DNA from: Chrysoperla carnea
Taxonomy: Eukaryota > Arthropoda > Insecta > Neuroptera > Chrysopidae
Direction of reading: 5' to 3'
Assembly (NCBI RefSeq): GCF_905475395.1
Contig: NC_058340.1
Span: 53,732,181 to 53,796,180 of the forward strand
DNA length: 64,000 nucleotides
Shown: positions 12,052-24,973 of the stretch, piece by piece
Layout: each line of letters begins with the position of its first letter
Numbering within the stretch: position 1 is the stretch's first letter
Program-made: the position numbers and the translations under genes
The notes under the pieces: generated by a model
Databases searched by the model: none
Seen by the model: the letters and a program-made list of their open reading frames with translations, nothing else
What the model was told of the DNA's origin: nothing

Positions 12052-14040
12052 AGTTTTTTACAGATTATCAAATGAAAAGCATATCTGGTAAATAATACAT
12101 TGAGGTCAATTTATTAACATACATTTATTTATTTTTTTTGAATTTTTCTTAATTAAAATTACCTTTATTTTTAATAAAATTTATTGAATAATAACTGTTG
12201 AAATGTTTTTTAAGAATATTGTCATTGGTTTTACAAAATTTTTATTCACATTGTCGCTTTTATTGCATTAAAATTGCAATCAAAAATTTTAATGTTGAAT
12301 TCTTCTTATCATATTATTGAATATTGATAAATTAAATATCAGTGATGCCAACTGATATTTGAAAGAAATGACAACTTGTTTATTTCATTTTAGTTTATTA
12401 TTTTATTTATCTTTTAATCTATTATTTAAACTATTGTAATCGTATCAGAGAAAAAATGGTTCAACTTTGAGTTTTGAAGTTTTACGTTTTAATTGTTAGT
12501 TCATGGAAAAATACACTATAAAGGCTAACAAGCTGGAGGTTGATTGGGTACGAAGTGTTAGAAAGCAATAGATTTAGAATGTTCGGGTACTTGATAAATG
12601 AAAATTAATATATTTCAGCACCCGGCGCTGAATTTTTGAACGCCGCGTTCTACTGCTGGTATTAGTTAGGTTTATAATACATTCAAATGTAATACATCAT
12701 AGATGGCCCCCCGGTGGTTACCATTTAGTAGTTTCCGGGACACGCTATGGTACTTTTGACACTACCTATTACAAATTCAGGCTGTATTGGCTCAAATTTA
12801 ACTACACTTCATTCATCATAATTAGTCCCGTAGCTCCAGAGACCACCCCCCTATATTCAAAGGAGAGGAAACATTTGCTAAGAAATTTTATCTCTGTATA
12901 ATATTTGTGTCGATAAACCATTTGAAATATATGGGTAGTTTAGGATGCCTTTATTATATATCTTACGTTATAGCGATCAAATCAAATATTGCTAACGCGT
13001 TGGGACATGTTACCTTTACAAAAAACAAAGAACTTTTGCTTAAAATAATTTATTTTATCTATGATCGACAGTTAAGAACAACTTTTCCTACCCATTTTGC
13101 GTGAGTTAAAAAGTTTCATTACCGCACGTATTTTCATTACTCCACACATTTTCAACAAATCAAATCAGCCAAATCACTAAAAATAAAATTGGTATAAAAT
13201 ATACATAATAATTTTAGAAATAATACATTTTTGCAAGTCTTGAATTTGATCAAAATGTGTCAAAATGTCTTCAACAATGTGAATAGTAGAATAATAAACT
13301 TTCGTGAAATCAAAAAAATTAAATGAGTTTTTTACTGTTGCTTTGCGACTTGGGTTCTTGCGTTAACCATAGATGAAATTGGCGTTAACATACGAACTAC
13401 GAACCATGCTACGAACTGTCAAAAACAGAACTGTCATTTAAAATTTTGCGCGATGCGGCATTATATTTCATGCCTTATAATGATAAATTAATTTATTACT
13501 TTATCTTTTAACATAATCATTTTTTTAAACCGAATTTTTTAAAATTACTTCTAATTAATATATATGCTTCTATTTGAATTAGAAATTCTAATCGAAACAT
13601 CAAATCAGTTAGGTTTAGAAGTCTCAACGCCGCGAGCCTTTAAATTTTATTGAGACAACATAAACTTATTATTACCAGAGTATCTCGAATTCTGTATTCA
13701 AATCCTTACGAATTTGAAGATTTATAAACTGTTTAATGTTTTTTTGTGAAGACCAAAGTAAAAATTGGAATCAGTTTGAGGTTATAATTGGGCTATACGT
13801 GTAAATTGCTATCACGTTTTCTCGTTTAAAGTAAATAATTTAATATTATTTTATTACGCCTGATAACAAAATATCCTGAAAGAAAGCCCTAGTCCTATGG
13901 TATATATACAAGGAATTATTTACTTTACCCTTGATTAATTGTAATTGGGTTCGGATAATTACAGTAATTAAAAAATTCTATTGTTAGATAAAATATTATC
14001 TAGCCAAGTTTATGAATACTATAAAATAGCATAAAACAAG
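12052..14040. other. Divergent intergenic region between HLCS and KDSR
   Basis: About 2 kb between the two start codons, which point away from each other; both promoters must lie here. I see no further exon. The block 13310-13460 is slightly less AT-rich and contains AACTGTCA-type words twice. The rest is plain AT-rich DNA. Confidence 0.5.
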
Positions 14041-15746
14041 ATGTTTTTAGGGATAACTTTTGTACTAATTACTTTAACAATAATTATTTTAATTATAAAG
14101 CATTTCGTTTATGTTGGACGTTTAAAAACTTTAGAAAACAAACATGTAGTAATTACGGGAGGTTCTAGTGGTATTGGAAAGGGTGTGGCAATTGAATGTG
14201 CAAAACGAGGAGCTCACGTTACAATAATAGCACGTAATGTTATCAAATTACAAGAAGCTGTTAATGAGATTAAAAATTTTGTTAAAAATAAAGAAGTTCA
14301 GAAAATTAAGTACGAATCAGCCGATGTTACCAACCATGCTGATATTACTGAGAAAATTCAAAGTATCGATGATAATGAGCCAATTTATATGTTTGTTAAT
14401 TGTGCCGGCATGGCTTTATTCGCTGCTTTAGAAAATATGTCAATTACTGATATCGATACTGTGGTCAATTTGAATTTATATGGTACTGTGTATCCAACAA
14501 GAGCAGTTTTACCTCTTTTGAAGTCGAGGCAAGATGGTATTATTGTAATTACTTCTTCACAAGGTGGATTATTAGGTGTATACGGTGGTGGCGCATATAG
14601 TACTAGTAAATATGCACTTCGTGGTTTAGCCGAAGTTTTATATTTTGAAACAAAATCACATAATATATCTGTAACATTAGCATTGCCAGCGGATACAGAT
14701 ACACCTGGTTTTGAAAATGAGGAAAAGACTAAGCCAATAGAAACAAGACTTATTTCCGAGGAAGGTGGTTTACTTAAACCGAATGATGTTGGCACGCAGA
14801 TTGTTATTGATGCTTTGGTAAGATAATCATTTTATAATTAATCTAAGTAAGTGATCATTTTAAGACTTGTTGGACTAAAACAAACTGTGACTAACCAAAA
14901 TAGCTCGCTTTTTTACGATCGACGCTTTATTTAAACAGTTCCATACTTGAGTAACCAATTAATTTTTTCTTAAAGAAAAAATAATTAAGTACTTATTGTT
15001 AAGAGAGTGCGTAGTTAACAGCCAATAGAAAGTAGGCACAATGATACCCTGCCTCTTCCCCCTGAGTGAGACTCATCCCACTCGGTTATACTCCATCCCT
15101 TTTAAAATATTCCTATATCCATGGTGCGTAGAAACGAGCAATATCGAGTTGATCCGAGTCAACTTCGAAATTTCAAAGGTAGTTAAGTAAACGCTCATAA
15201 TTTAAAATTTTGAAGTTATTTTCAAATTTGACTCAATCCGTTATTACTCGTTTCTACATCGGCCATATTAGCATCCATTAATGCTCATTAATCATTAAAA
15301 ACGGCATTTCACGACATTTTACTTAGGTCAACTTATAATTATTTGAGATTTTTACAGAAAAAATCCATTTGACTTCGTTCGGTTAATCGCGTGCCCCTCA
15401 GATTAATGATAAGCATTCACAGAACGTTTTCAATACCTTGAATAATGTACCGTATCTAATTTTTTTTTTAAACTTTGGTGATGGTGAATTTTTATTTAAA
15501 AAATTTGTAATTTTTGTGTATTTTTTATAGCGTTCCCGATTTTACAGTTATTGTGTAAATCCTGCAACATTTTGTTTATCAATGTCTGCTGCTGGAATGA
15601 GTCCACCATCTGGATATGGTGAATTAATTTTACAAATCTTATTGTTAGGCCCACTTCGTTTAATCGGATTCTTTTATATAAAATCATTTGAACGAATCAT
15701 TGAAAAATGTAAAATGCAACAAGATAAAGAGAAAAAATTATTATAA
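14041..15746 (+). CDS. KDSR: 3-ketodihydrosphingosine reductase, complete
   Basis: Short-chain dehydrogenase that reduces 3-ketodihydrosphingosine to dihydrosphingosine with NADPH, the second step of sphingolipid synthesis, at the cytosolic face of the ER. Exon 1 is 14041-14817 (259 codons, donor GTAAGA, phase 0); exon 2 is 15531-15746 (acceptor TTTTTTATAG, 71 codons plus TAA), total 330 residues, close to human KDSR. Residues 2-24 form a hydrophobic membrane anchor. The Rossmann motif TGGSSGIG is at 39-46, NCAG at 120-123, and the catalytic Ser172, Tyr186 and Lys190 (YSTSK) fall at the human KDSR positions. Exon 2 encodes the C-terminal hydrophobic hairpin (LILQILLLG, LIGFFYI) and a charged Lys-rich tail. 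Divergent from HLCS. A TATATATA box at about 13901-13908 could be a core promoter, and ATTAAA at 15752 a variant poly(A) signal; both are weak guesses. Confidence 0.95.
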
Positions 15747-18700
15747 ATAGGATTAAATTTTTTTATATTAAAAAGCACAAATTTTTAATGTTAAGATATA
15801 TTATGAATAGACTTAGCTAAATAATGCAATTGAAATAGACTTTAAACTTCTAATAACAAATTTTAAATTGTTCTGAAAAGGCCTTTATTAACCATCTTAT
15901 AAGAATTTAAGAAATTGATGATGTTTAACAGCATTTAGCAGAAAGTGTTCAATAGAAGAATATTTCGTCTCTCTCAATATGAGTTTTTTAGTAGAATTTC
16001 TTTTGCTATTGGAACATGGTTGTCAGGATTACGCATTCTGGTTGCACAAAATAGCATTACTTTAACCTGCGTTTTGCCGTAATGTTAATTCATGAAACAA
16101 ACCAATTACGCAGGCTTGAATGACATGGGGGTGAAAATGGAAAGTAGAAAAGCTGGAGAAATAGAGAAGTTCAAGTAAGTATATAATTTTTTGGTCAAAG
16201 GACCTCCATACGATAAAAAAACCGCAAGTAGATTTAAAAAGACTGAGTCTGATTATACAGAGTGGGTATATTTTTAATCTATAATGGCTCATAGCTCGTT
16301 TTGTAGGTAACGAATCGAAAAATAACTCGAACAAAAAAGCTGCAGATTTTTATGAGGGGCATCATGTTCTGATATCAGATTGAAATTAGTTCTTCGGGTT
16401 ACTTTAATAGCCAATTTTGATCCTAAACGGTAAGAGTTAGGATAGTGCTTTAAATTAGAAAGTAATCCTCATAAAAAAACTAACATTTTTTATCTCAATT
16501 AATTTTTCATCAGCTTTCAGAGGAAATGCGACCAAAAAATATGTCATTATTGCATTTAATCGACAGAAAACACGCTAACTAAGTACGGAAAACTGCTTTT
16601 TCCAAAAGTTGTTTTTAGTTGGCTAACTACAAATCGAGCTATTAGCCATTGTAGATTAAAATGACCCACCCTGTATAAATTACTATTGTCATTGTTCAAC
16701 GTATAGCGACATTATTATTACTTGACCGAAGTATTAGTGATGTATTAATTAATTAAAAAACAGAATGTGACGCTTTACCTTGTGGCAAAAATAGTTACTT
16801 TAATAATTTAAAGTAATTAACATTTTTTTATGCCTGGAAGTTTTATGTGGTTATAATTTATCTGTTTAAAAAAAGCAATTTAAATTTAAATACTTCAACA
16901 GAATATTTTTAAGCTCGCATAATGAAATATGGCGTACAACTATATACGAGTAAAATCCCACTTCATGTGGAAATAGACTTTTAATGCGTACCATATGCTA
17001 AATACTTCTTTTTTTATCTATTTTTATTGTTATAAAGATTACATCGGGCACAATTATAGTTCTATTATCTTAGGTTAAATAGTTGAGTCACAAATCTGAG
17101 GAGTAGGAGGTGGGGAGGATTTTCGCTTTAAATAAAAATTCAATAAGCGTCCAGAGTGGGGCTAATGTGCTAGGGTTTGATTCATGAATAAGCAAAATTA
17201 TCAACTTCTGTGAACAAGAGTGGGATAGACGAATCAGATATAATTTTATACTTTTGGGTGTATTATTCTCCTTATTTTTATCTTTTGTAGTCACAAATCA
17301 CACGGTAACCCTTAATTAGTGTTTTGGTTTTTTTTTTTAATGTTAATATTACAAGTGTATTCGAAAATTCGATCCAGTATACTAACCATAGTCAGTACAG
17401 ACTGCTACAGTTACAAGTTTTTTAAAATAGTAGCCAGTTGTCGGTGATCAACTGATAATTTTCTGTACTGGATAGAATTTCCGAACACATTTCAAATTTC
17501 GTACCAATGTAATCAATTAGTCTTAAAACGTACTTTTTGTTTGTTTTTGTTGCATTTAAACTTTCGGTGATTCATGATGTACAAATATCTTGTTATGGTT
17601 TCATAATACATAATTGTTGTAAATGCTATCTACTATTTTTTGCATTTTAAATAAAATTATTTTATATAAATTATATTTGTTTGGAATACCTACAGAAATA
17701 TACAATTTTTTTATCCACTTAATTTAAAAAAAAAAAAATTTAAAAATTAACTAAAAATGTAATTTTAATTTTGTGAAAAACGCCCAAAGTGTTAATTCTA
17801 CAACTACTGCCAAGCAAGTTAATAAAAATTTGATTTTTTGATATTTTGTATATTTAGACCTGATATTTAGTTATATTTAGACCTGAGGGGGTTCAATTTG
17901 GTCGCTAACCCACTTAATTGTCAGCGGCGGGTCTTTACAAACAGGTATAGATCCGTTTCTATTATTAATACAAGTTCGAAAAAATATCATAAATAGTACA
18001 TAAAAAATGCAGCAGCCAAACCCGGTGTTGCTTGGGTTAAAATACATCGCGTGTTTAATGGTATAAATAATATTTAAGGATCCATTTTCGGAAGAAGGCC
18101 CAGAAAATTCGTGTCCGGTTCTGGCTTGATAGTTCTACTGGTCCTCGAGAGATGGCGCTAACAGCTCTCGGCGGTTAGTTAAAAGTTGATCATAGTTATA
18201 GTTGTCGGTTTAAACAAAAATTTTTGTGCTTGTTTTTGTAATTCTTGTTTATGGCTTATTCTAGTACCCATGAAATAAGAACTCCATGGTCACAAAGTGT
18301 GTACCACAAAAAAGCTTATCTCGTTTTTTGGCTGTATAAGGAGACTGAACTAAAGTTTGAATGATATTCATAATTTATTTACAAATTTTATTAATTTATT
18401 TTTTAAACCTTTTCTTCCACTCGTTTTATTTATTTATTTTAATGACAGGTTCTATATTTAATCTTATTCTTTCATACCGATGTGAGTATATTTTGATAGG
18501 TTTCAAATAAAAAACAAATATTTAATATTCGGATTATTTATTAACATTTTATTTCTATAAGAAATTAAGCCACACGTTTTGCACTAATATTAAATATAAA
18601 TTCTACTAATAAAAAATATTCTAAAAACAGTCTTAAAAAATTTGATTAAAAATTAATAATAACAAATTAATAACATTTCTTTTTAAAACTAATTAAGAGA

Positions 18701-18974
18701 TCACAGATTTCTAAATAAACAAATCGTAAAAATAAAATTATTTCATATAGGTAATCATTTCTATTCATTAAAAAATAATGTATATATGTATATGCAAAAT
18801 TACAAATTACTCAAACAAAACGCGTTACAAAAAAATTAAATTCGACCATTTTTATTAAAATTAGACAAAATTCAAATTATCCATCATATCAGATTTCAAT
18901 TGCCTATTATCAAATAATGTAATGCGTAGTCTTGTGAAAAATTTGTATGTACAGATCATCATTTTTATAAAAAC
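15747..18974. other. Gene-free region downstream of KDSR
   Basis: No exon with coding character is seen. It holds a relative of the 19-kb foldback family (about 16305-16680, ending ATGACCCACCCTGTAT), short GC-richer patches at 17880-17940 and 18050-18180 that look like transposon remnants, and otherwise AT-rich DNA. Confidence 0.5.
16305..16680. repeat. Partial copy of the 19-kb foldback family
   Basis: Shares words such as CATCATGTTCTGA, TCTTCGGGT, TAATAGCCAATTT, CTAAACGGTAAGAG and TGTCATTATTGCATTT with 19085-19285, and ends in AAAATGACCCACCCTGTAT like the right end of that element. Confidence 0.7.
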
Positions 18975-19756
18975 TTGTCATGATAACAAAAGTCGAAAAA
19001 TTTCTCTAGCTCCTGCTTCCATTTTGTATACACCGAGTGAGCCATATTTTAATATCGTTTGGTAACTTAAACAAAAAATGTTGAGTTTGATGGGGTACAT
19101 CATGTTCTGACATAAGATTGGACCTAGTTCTTCGGGTAGTTTTAATAGCCAATTTAGATTCTAAACGGTAAGAGATAGAATAACACTTTAGATTAGAAAG
19201 TTGATCCTCATAAAAAACTAACATTTTTTCGAAAAACGTTAGCTTTCGGTGGAAATGCGATTTAAAAATATGTCATTATTGCATTTCATCGAAAAAAAAA
19301 TACGCTTAAAGTTTATCAAAAATTGTAGGTCAAAGTTATGGACACATACTTTCGTCCTTGACAACTTTTCGCTAAAGCATTTTTCCGTAGTTAGCGTGTT
19401 TTCTTTCGATTAAATGCAATAATGACATATTTTTAAATTGCATTGCCTTCGCAAGCTGACGATTTTCGAAAAAATGTTTTGAACCAAAATTGTTAGTTTT
19501 TTTTTTTTTTTAAATGAGGATCAACATTCTAATTTAAAGTGTTATCCTACCTCTTACCGTTTAGGATCTAAATTGGTTATTAAAGAAACCCGAAGAACAA
19601 GGTCCAATCTACAAAAGGAGCTATATTAGCCATTATAGCTCCTTATAAAATGACTTTATTAAAATGACTCATCCTGTATTAATTAGGAACAAATAATCTG
19701 GTTTAAAATGGATGGTGCTTTAATTGTTTTACTTTTTATTTTTCGACTTTTGTTTA
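18975..19756. mobile_element. Foldback element (19-kb family)
   Basis: Outer inverted words ACAAAAGTCGAAAAAT (about 18977) and ATTTTTCGACTTTTGT (about 19740) enclose long imperfect arms. TAAACGGTAAGAG at about 19164 pairs with CTCTTACCGTTTA at about 19552, and TGTCATTATTGCATTT at 19272 pairs with AAATGCAATAATGACA at about 19412. The right part ends AAATGACTCATCCTGTAT. No protein-coding content. Confidence 0.65.
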
Positions 19757-21118
19757 TAGGCCATTATTTGATCATGGCTAATATTATTCCTACAGTTCGA
19801 CGTCAAAATATCGAAATAATCTGTTCGAACTTTGAAATAACAGACGGTAATTGAAATTAATGAAATGTGAGATATGATGGATAAATTCTGTATGCGCAGC
19901 AAAGATTACCTTTCAAGGATTCAGGTGCTATGAATGCGTTCATATGACACCTAACTTGATTAGGCAGACGATTCGAGTATAAAATCTATGTGGACACTAT
20001 TTGGAAATTCACTAAGTCTGGTTAGAGAATTCAATGTGCGTTAGATCGCTTAATAATATACCAATTCTTTTCGGTTGACGCGGTTTCTAGGTATTAAGTA
20101 CATCAACTTTTCAGAATTCTACTTGTTGAGACCAAAGGATTGAAATAACCTGCATAATTTTTTTATTTGAGAGACTATATCTTCCAACTTTGCAGCCGTA
20201 TTTTGCTTTCTTCTTGACATGCGCTTACTTTCGTACCTACCAGTATAATCAGTGATGGGTTAACTATTAGGCAGACTAGACAACTGTCTTCGGACCCCGC
20301 AATGGGTAAGGACCCTGGAGAAAGGTCAAAAGAGAAAAGGTCAATTTGTACAAGAAGGCGCTACAAAGGCATGCACACGGTTAAGGTTTTTAATTTTTTA
20401 TTAGAAGCGCAAGGGGGCGTCAAGTTGAATTACGAAGACTAAAAAAAAGAAAAAAGAGGGAAAAGGCAAATTTTTATGATAAGAGCCGCACACAAAGAGG
20501 CGTCAAGTTGATTTACAAAGACTAAACATGGCGGCGCCGTCTGAATTTCACATTACCTAATGGACCCGGAGAATGGCATTCCTTAAGGGCCCGAGCATAC
20601 GTTAATTTAGTACCGAGTATAATATTGGATTCGAATTATTGTCAGTAATTAAAATATACCATGTCTATAAAAGGAAGCGCCTTCAAATGTTGGAAATGCT
20701 CTCTCGAAATATTTTGTATAATCGAGTATTTTAAGATACCATCTTATGTAAGCTACTCTCAAATTCATAGTAATCGTGTCAGAGATTGAATCTACGTTAC
20801 TTTGTCTACAAAACGATGCAAGATTGATGTACAAATATTTGAATTGCTTTTCTACATTCTTTTTATACTCGCTTACAACACATGCGTCCTGAATATAAAA
20901 TTCAAAATAATTTTTCCAAAAATGGTCGAATAATTTTTCGTAAGAAGATCAGTTAGACAAATAAAAACATATAGGCAAGCACACTTAAAATCTACTCAAT
21001 TAAACACGTATATAATAAGAAAATGTCGTTGAGAATATATATTAATTATGACGTTGTGAAAAATAAAATTAAAATTATTGTTAATGAAAAATTAAAATGA
21101 TATAAAAATCAAACAAAT

Positions 21119-24100
21119 TCATTTCTTAGTTTTCGCTGTGGATTTGGGATGTGTTGTTGATTTTTCTTCATTACAACCGAAAACTGCTTGTGATGCATAT
21201 GTGATATAGAGAAAACCATCTTTTTCTTGATATTCTTGATATGCTTCGGCTAATGTACAGCTAAGACTTAACATCGAACGATCATTTACTAATAAATATA
21301 ATGCTTCCGTTGGCCGTAATTGCATTCGATGTCTGATTATTGTTATAAATTGTGACAATGTAATTTCTTGTGGTACTAAATATTTTGATTTATCTAAATG
21401 TGGAAGATTCTTTTCTTTTGCGTATCGTGTAACCATAATCTGTAATAAAAGGGAAAAATTCGTTAAAAGTGAAAAAAAAATTGCAATAAAATTTATATTT
21501 TGCCAAAATAGTCAAGGCAGTTTTGTCTGCCACTTTAAATGAGTTGTAATACTCAATGGGATAAAATTGTAGATAAAATAATTAAATTAGGGCCGGTGTT
21601 GTTTCTATCAAAGCTCAGGTCCGTAACTAGGGCGTGGCAAAGAGGACACCCGCAACCGGTGCATAAGAAATAGAGGCGCAAAACAAAACGTATATTTTTT
21701 ACGTAAAACAAAAAGTTAGTAAAGAATCATGTAAATGGCGCTCATTAATTTACATAAAGTTAAAAAATTCGATTTTTTTGATAACAGAGGCAAATTTAAT
21801 CGGATCTTATTGGAATTTTTTTTGAAATCTACTAATTTTGGGTCATTTTTTCAGCTGTGATGTCAGTTTTTCGCTAGCTATCACTTATATGCTTAATTCC
21901 GGGGCCAGGACTCCACATTCTTGAAACCTATTAGAGCTAGGTTAATTTTGATCACAAATTTAAAAAGTATGACCCAAATTGAGTAGGATTACATACTTGG
22001 TTTATCAAAATTGGATAAAATTTGGGTGTGATAGAGCAAAATTAAAATTTTTGGATTCTGATGACGTCATAAAGTTCAAAAATTCGATTTTTTTGATACA
22101 GGCAAATTTGATCCGAGCTTATTGGATTTTTTTTGAGACCCACTAATTTTGGGACATTTTTTTCAGCTGTGATGTCAATTTTTCGATAGCTATCACTTAC
22201 GTGCTCAATTCCGGGACCAGGACTCCACATTCTTGAAACCTATTAGAGCTAGGTTAATTTTGATCTCAAATTTGAAAAGTATGACCCAAATTTAGTAGGA
22301 TTACATACTTGGTTTATCAAAATTGCTAATATGGTACTTTTTGATACCTTTTAATGAACAACGAATGAATATATTAATAATAATTACAATTTTAATCCAA
22401 TTTTGTTTGTATTACTCTGTATTATTTACTATATTTATTATCAACAAAATTTCGATTTTGGAGGTTAATTTTGGAGTTTTGCTCGGAAACGTAGAGAGAA
22501 ATCAATACTTTAATTTGATACTCTATCATTTGAATAAATTTGAAAATTTTATCAATTAAATGTACAGATTCTTTAAGGTAAAATGACACGATTATAGCAA
22601 TTGTCCCCCATTTTACCTTTATTCTTATGTTAAATACTATCAGTATACAAATTTTTATCAAAATTGTTAGAGCCGATCCCGATATATAAAAGGCGCAACC
22701 TAAATACTTGCCACCGGCGCTATGTACCCTCGTTACGACCCTGTCAAAGCTAAACTGATTATTATTATGGAAGCCTTAGAACATATACTGACACAGTAAT
22801 GTTTATTTCTTTAGTTTATTAAACTTAGTATTCCTTGATATATTTAATATATACATGGTATAAATAAAAAATAATTTAAAAAGGATATTTACCGGCACTT
22901 TTGTTGGAAATTTACATCTTAATGCATAAGTTTCTGCTTTTCGTTTATCTGTAACAAAATAAAAAAAAAACATTAAAATGAGTTAAAATAATTTATAAAT
23001 ATTTTTTATCGATATATGATGAAAACTTGTGCAATAATTTAAAAAAAATTGTTACACTTTATTAATTTTCAGAAATATCTTTTAATCTTTTGACCCTATT
23101 ATGATGAACGCGTTTTTCAGTCATATTCATCTCTACAGAAATTTTTATCAAAATGGATTGATTTGTTGATAAAATAGTTTTACGGTTCAAAGCATTTACT
23201 AATTTCTAATAAATGACGCAAAACCTAATTTATAAACAATAAATTTCCAATTATTATTATCGACGTTATTGGCATGTGCAAATTCATTTAATATATGAAT
23301 GATTCATAAATTTAATAAAACCCTAGTTTAACAAATAATACGTTCTATTAAAATGTTTAAGTACGAAATAGTTTTAATTGTAATATAAAATTTAATTTTA
23401 AAAAGAGTGTGATGCTCGATATTTGATAAGTAGACTACATATAAGAATGAATCTAAAACAAGAAAAAGAAGCACCTCACGCTTTTTTTTTACTTGTAAAT
23501 TTTACTTAAACATTATTGTGTAGTTTTTGTTTAGTCCACATTTTAATAAAGCGTATATTTTTGGTTTAAAATTATAATTTTTTTAATTTAAAAAATGAAG
23601 AAATTTCGCTCATGCTAGCTAAATATATATTTATATGGTTATCAGTTTTTAATATTCCAAAACCTTCAAGATTTTAAAGTATCCAGATTTCCTGAAGTCA
23701 AGCTAATAAAAATTTTAAGAGAAAAGTAGTTAAAGAAACTAAGTTTATTCGATAGGTTAAAGGAATTTTCAAGATACATGGTTATTTCTTAATGTCCAGG
23801 GGGTGGATCTACTGGCTTTTTGGGATGCAGCCCAGAGCCCCGTGGATAATATATTTTATTGTCCTATTTTTTTTCCTATACCGTAAAATTTACGTCTTAG
23901 GTCTTTAGACGAGCCATAGAGTTTTAATTTCTGCGAATTTATAAAAAGTAAGATTTAAACTGGTGGTAGCGAAATTAAAAATAGTTTATTGCGTCTTGAA
24001 ACGTCTAATTCTCGTTATTTGGAAGACTTTCATATATAATTAACTTAAATATTAAAATTCTTAATTATCAATAATTTATTGCTAATCATATCTATACCTA

Positions 24101-24853
24101 TTTCTGTTTATCGATATAAATGAAATCAAAACATATAAGGTATATATTATTGCTAAAATTTAATTCAAAAATAAAAAACAGAATTATGACTTGAAAACTT
24201 AGCTACAATTTATGAATAAATATACCTATACAGAAAAGCATGATTTATTTTATATCAATTTTCATTTTTTCAAAATTATAACTTTTGTAACAAAGTAATT
24301 ACCAATAATCTGGACGTCATAAAAGCAAATATTTAATCGAATTTAATTTCTATTTTTAAAAATGTAAGGTTAAAAGTTCATTAAGAATCCAGTTTAATCT
24401 ATATTAATTGCATTATTAATTATTTAAAGTCGACTTATATTATAGTTCAACATGTCCGATGAACAAAATTGATTAGACATATATATCCTGCCATTTTAGT
24501 AATGATTTTTCAGGAAAACTATAACATTTATCAAAAAATGTATTTATGATTTTCGATATTAAAAGCTATAAACCAATTATTTTATTCAATACGTGAAATT
24601 ACAATGATCTCGAAATTAAATTTTATCATAATTAGTTTTAAGAAAAATCCGCCATTTAAAAAAATGGTAGTAGTTAATTAAAAAAAAATTATGATTCTTT
24701 GTATTCAGAATAGAGAAAATTTTAAGAAATTTTTTTCGAAAAAAATAATGGTATAATAAAAATTGACTTACCAAATGATTGTTTTTGTTTAATATTATGA
24801 TTAAAATTAACATCACGACGTGTTTTGTCTGGATAATGTCTTCTAGTTTCCAT
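21119..24853 (-). CDS. MAP1LC3: LC3-type ATG8 ubiquitin-like autophagy protein
   Basis: ATG8 proteins are conjugated to phosphatidylethanolamine on the autophagosome membrane and recruit cargo receptors. Exons: 24853-24772, 22948-22893 and 21439-21119, in phase with GT-AG borders, 152 residues from the ATG at 24853. The same frame stays open upstream to an ATG at 24973, which would add 40 Asn-rich residues; I prefer the inner start because homology begins only around IKQKQSF. The protein follows LC3 rather than GABARAP: KFPTKVP, HLDKSKYLVP, RHRMQL, LYLLVN and GFLYITYASQAVFG. Gly134 is the expected ATG4 cleavage and lipidation site. After it comes an 18-residue, Lys/Thr-rich tail (CNEEKSTTHPKSTAKTKK), longer than the five residues of human LC3B. 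A hAT-like element fills much of the second intron. Confidence 0.92.
21616..22743. mobile_element. Non-autonomous hAT-like element, 1128 bp, 8-bp TSD
   Basis: Identical octamers TCAAAGCT lie at 21608-21615 and 22744-22751. The left terminus reads CAGGTCCGTAACTAGGGC and the right, reversed, CAGGGTCGTAACGAGGGT, a CAGG...GTAAC...AGGG pattern typical of hAT ends. The inside carries a tandem duplication (21764-22326) and no transposase. It lies in the second LC3 intron. Confidence 0.85.
21764..22326. repeat. Two tandem units of about 312-315 bp inside the hAT-like element
   Basis: Matching words recur 312-315 bp apart: TTCGATTTTTTTGATA (21769/22083), TCAGCTGTGATGTCA, CCAGGACTCCACATTCTTG, TAGGATTACATACTTGG. 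The second unit is truncated. The first unit ends with GATGACGTCATAAAG, which holds a perfect TGACGTCA palindrome. Confidence 0.85.
22833..22864 (+). repeat. Fragment of the TATACCATG dispersed repeat
   Basis: CTTGATATATTTAATATATACATGGTATAAA matches the terminal part of the family described at 36160-36352. It lies between the hAT-like element and LC3 exon 2. Confidence 0.6.
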
Positions 24854-24973
24854 TTCGTTATTATTATTATTAAATTTCAATAAACACAAATTATTATTTG
24901 AATTTTCTTTAACTTTATTAGTGTTTGAATCAAAACACTGACAAATTGACAATAATGTTGTGTTCGAGTACAT

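Noticed and set aside
14385-14795. 136-residue open frame on the minus strand within KDSR.
   Set aside because: Shadow of the KDSR exon; no domain and no splice context.
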